From an uncultured bacterium (GTDB taxonomy: Bacteria > Auribacterota > Tritonobacteria > UBA1439): 5,985 nt of DNA. The notes beneath the pieces are model-generated. The model was not told where the DNA came from. It searched no databases and worked only from the letters and a program-made list of their open reading frames with translations. Both the position numbers and the translations under genes were made by a program. Position 1 is the stretch's first letter. The number at the start of each line of letters is the position of its first letter. The stretch spans positions 1 through 5,985 of the forward strand of contig CALLYX010000210.1 of the NCBI GenBank assembly GCA_937858775.1, given 5' to 3'. This document shows, in pieces, positions 5,708-5,985 of this stretch.

Positions 5708-5848
5708 ATGATCGGCGACAAGAGGCTTGGGGCGGCGCTCCTGCTCTCCCTGCTCGTCACGATGCACGACCGGTTCGCACCGGTCGGCGCGGTGCGTGCG
5801 GAACACCACCGCGCCGACCCGGAGCCGGCACCCGCGGTCAGGGCCTGA
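5708..5848 (+). CDS. Possible small secreted peptide (46 residues), unknown
   Basis: The frame MIGDKRLGAALLLSLLVTM... has a short basic start, a hydrophobic core (LGAALLLSLLVTM, residues 7-19) and a plausible signal-peptidase site after AVRA (about 28-31). That would leave a short mature tail beginning EHHRADPEP. GGAGG at 5697-5701 sits 6 bases from the ATG, which is an ideal ribosome binding site and decides this start over the earlier in-frame ATG codons at 5639 and 5693. It lies 90 bases downstream of the second ModE-like operator, on the opposite strand from the other genes. I do not recognise it. It may be a real small exported peptide, the remnant 5' end of a periplasmic or outer-membrane gene cut by a frameshift near 5848, or chance in GC-rich DNA. 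Confidence 0.37.
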   Translation: MIGDKRLGAALLLSLLVTMHDRFAPVGAVRAEHHRADPEPAPAVRA

Positions 5849-5985
5849 GCGCCCCGGAGGGCTCGATCCGGCGCAGCCACCCGTGCGGGTCGGGCGCTGC
5901 GCCGGTCTGCACGGCCAGCAGCCCGGCCCGTCGCCACATCTCCGTCGCCACGAGACCGCACTAGAGCCCGTATGCCGACTCACGC
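5838..5985 (-). pseudogene. Possible 3' end of an unrecognised gene with an in-frame TAG, entering from the right edge
   Basis: Reading from the right edge on the minus strand, RESAYGL is followed by a TAG at 5963-5961. The frame then continues CGLVATEMWRRAGLLAVQTG, PDPHGWLRRIEPSGALRP and ends in TGA at 5840-5838. The residue mix looks more protein-like than the Arg/Pro-rich other frames. It could be the decayed C-terminus of a gene lying to the right, a sequencing error at the TAG, or chance. Its end overlaps that of the plus-strand peptide at 5708-5848 by 11 bases, so probably at most one of the two is real. I found no family match from memory. Confidence 0.18.

Noticed and set aside
5961..5963. 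Pyrrolysine at the in-frame TAG
   Set aside because: No methylamine methyltransferase features are present, and TAG ends the ATPase gene normally in this window.

Overview
This is a GC-rich window with outer-membrane transport machinery, so it comes from a Gram-negative-type (diderm) bacterium. I cannot place the phylum from the sequence. Almost everything points one way, on the minus strand. Read from right to left the layout is: a small ModE-type DNA-binding protein (5351-5007), a TonB-dependent outer-membrane receptor (4797-2524), a fused two-domain ECF-type ABC ATPase (2495-1155), a six-helix membrane protein that looks like an ECF substrate-binding S component (1171-593), and an EcfT/CbiQ-like membrane component that starts at 596 and runs off the left edge. 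The last four are tightly packed (28-nt gap, 17-bp overlap, 4-bp ATGA overlap) and read as one operon.

The most striking signal is in the control DNA. A 26-bp element, CCGATATA-N10-TATATCGG, occurs twice with identical half-sites and identical spacing: at 4868-4893 and at 5593-5618. The first copy lies directly on the spacer and -10 region of a promoter with a perfect TTGACA -35 box that drives the receptor/ECF operon. TATA-type inverted repeats are the kind of site bound by ModE-family proteins, and a ModE-type helix-turn-helix protein is encoded next door. The simplest model is that this regulator represses the receptor/ECF operon in response to molybdenum or tungsten status, so the operon would import Mo/W or a chelate or cofactor of it across both membranes. 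As far as I know no ECF S component has an established Mo/W substrate, so this is a candidate new uptake system. The substrate is inferred from the regulation only.

The right end (5352-5985) has no confident gene. It holds the likely modE promoter, with a -10 so close to the ATG that the message may be leaderless, then the second operator, a small palindrome, and a possible 46-residue secreted peptide on the plus strand (5708-5848) with a good ribosome binding site. A minus-strand reading frame entering from the right edge (5985-5838) contains one in-frame TAG and may be the decayed or mis-sequenced end of another gene.
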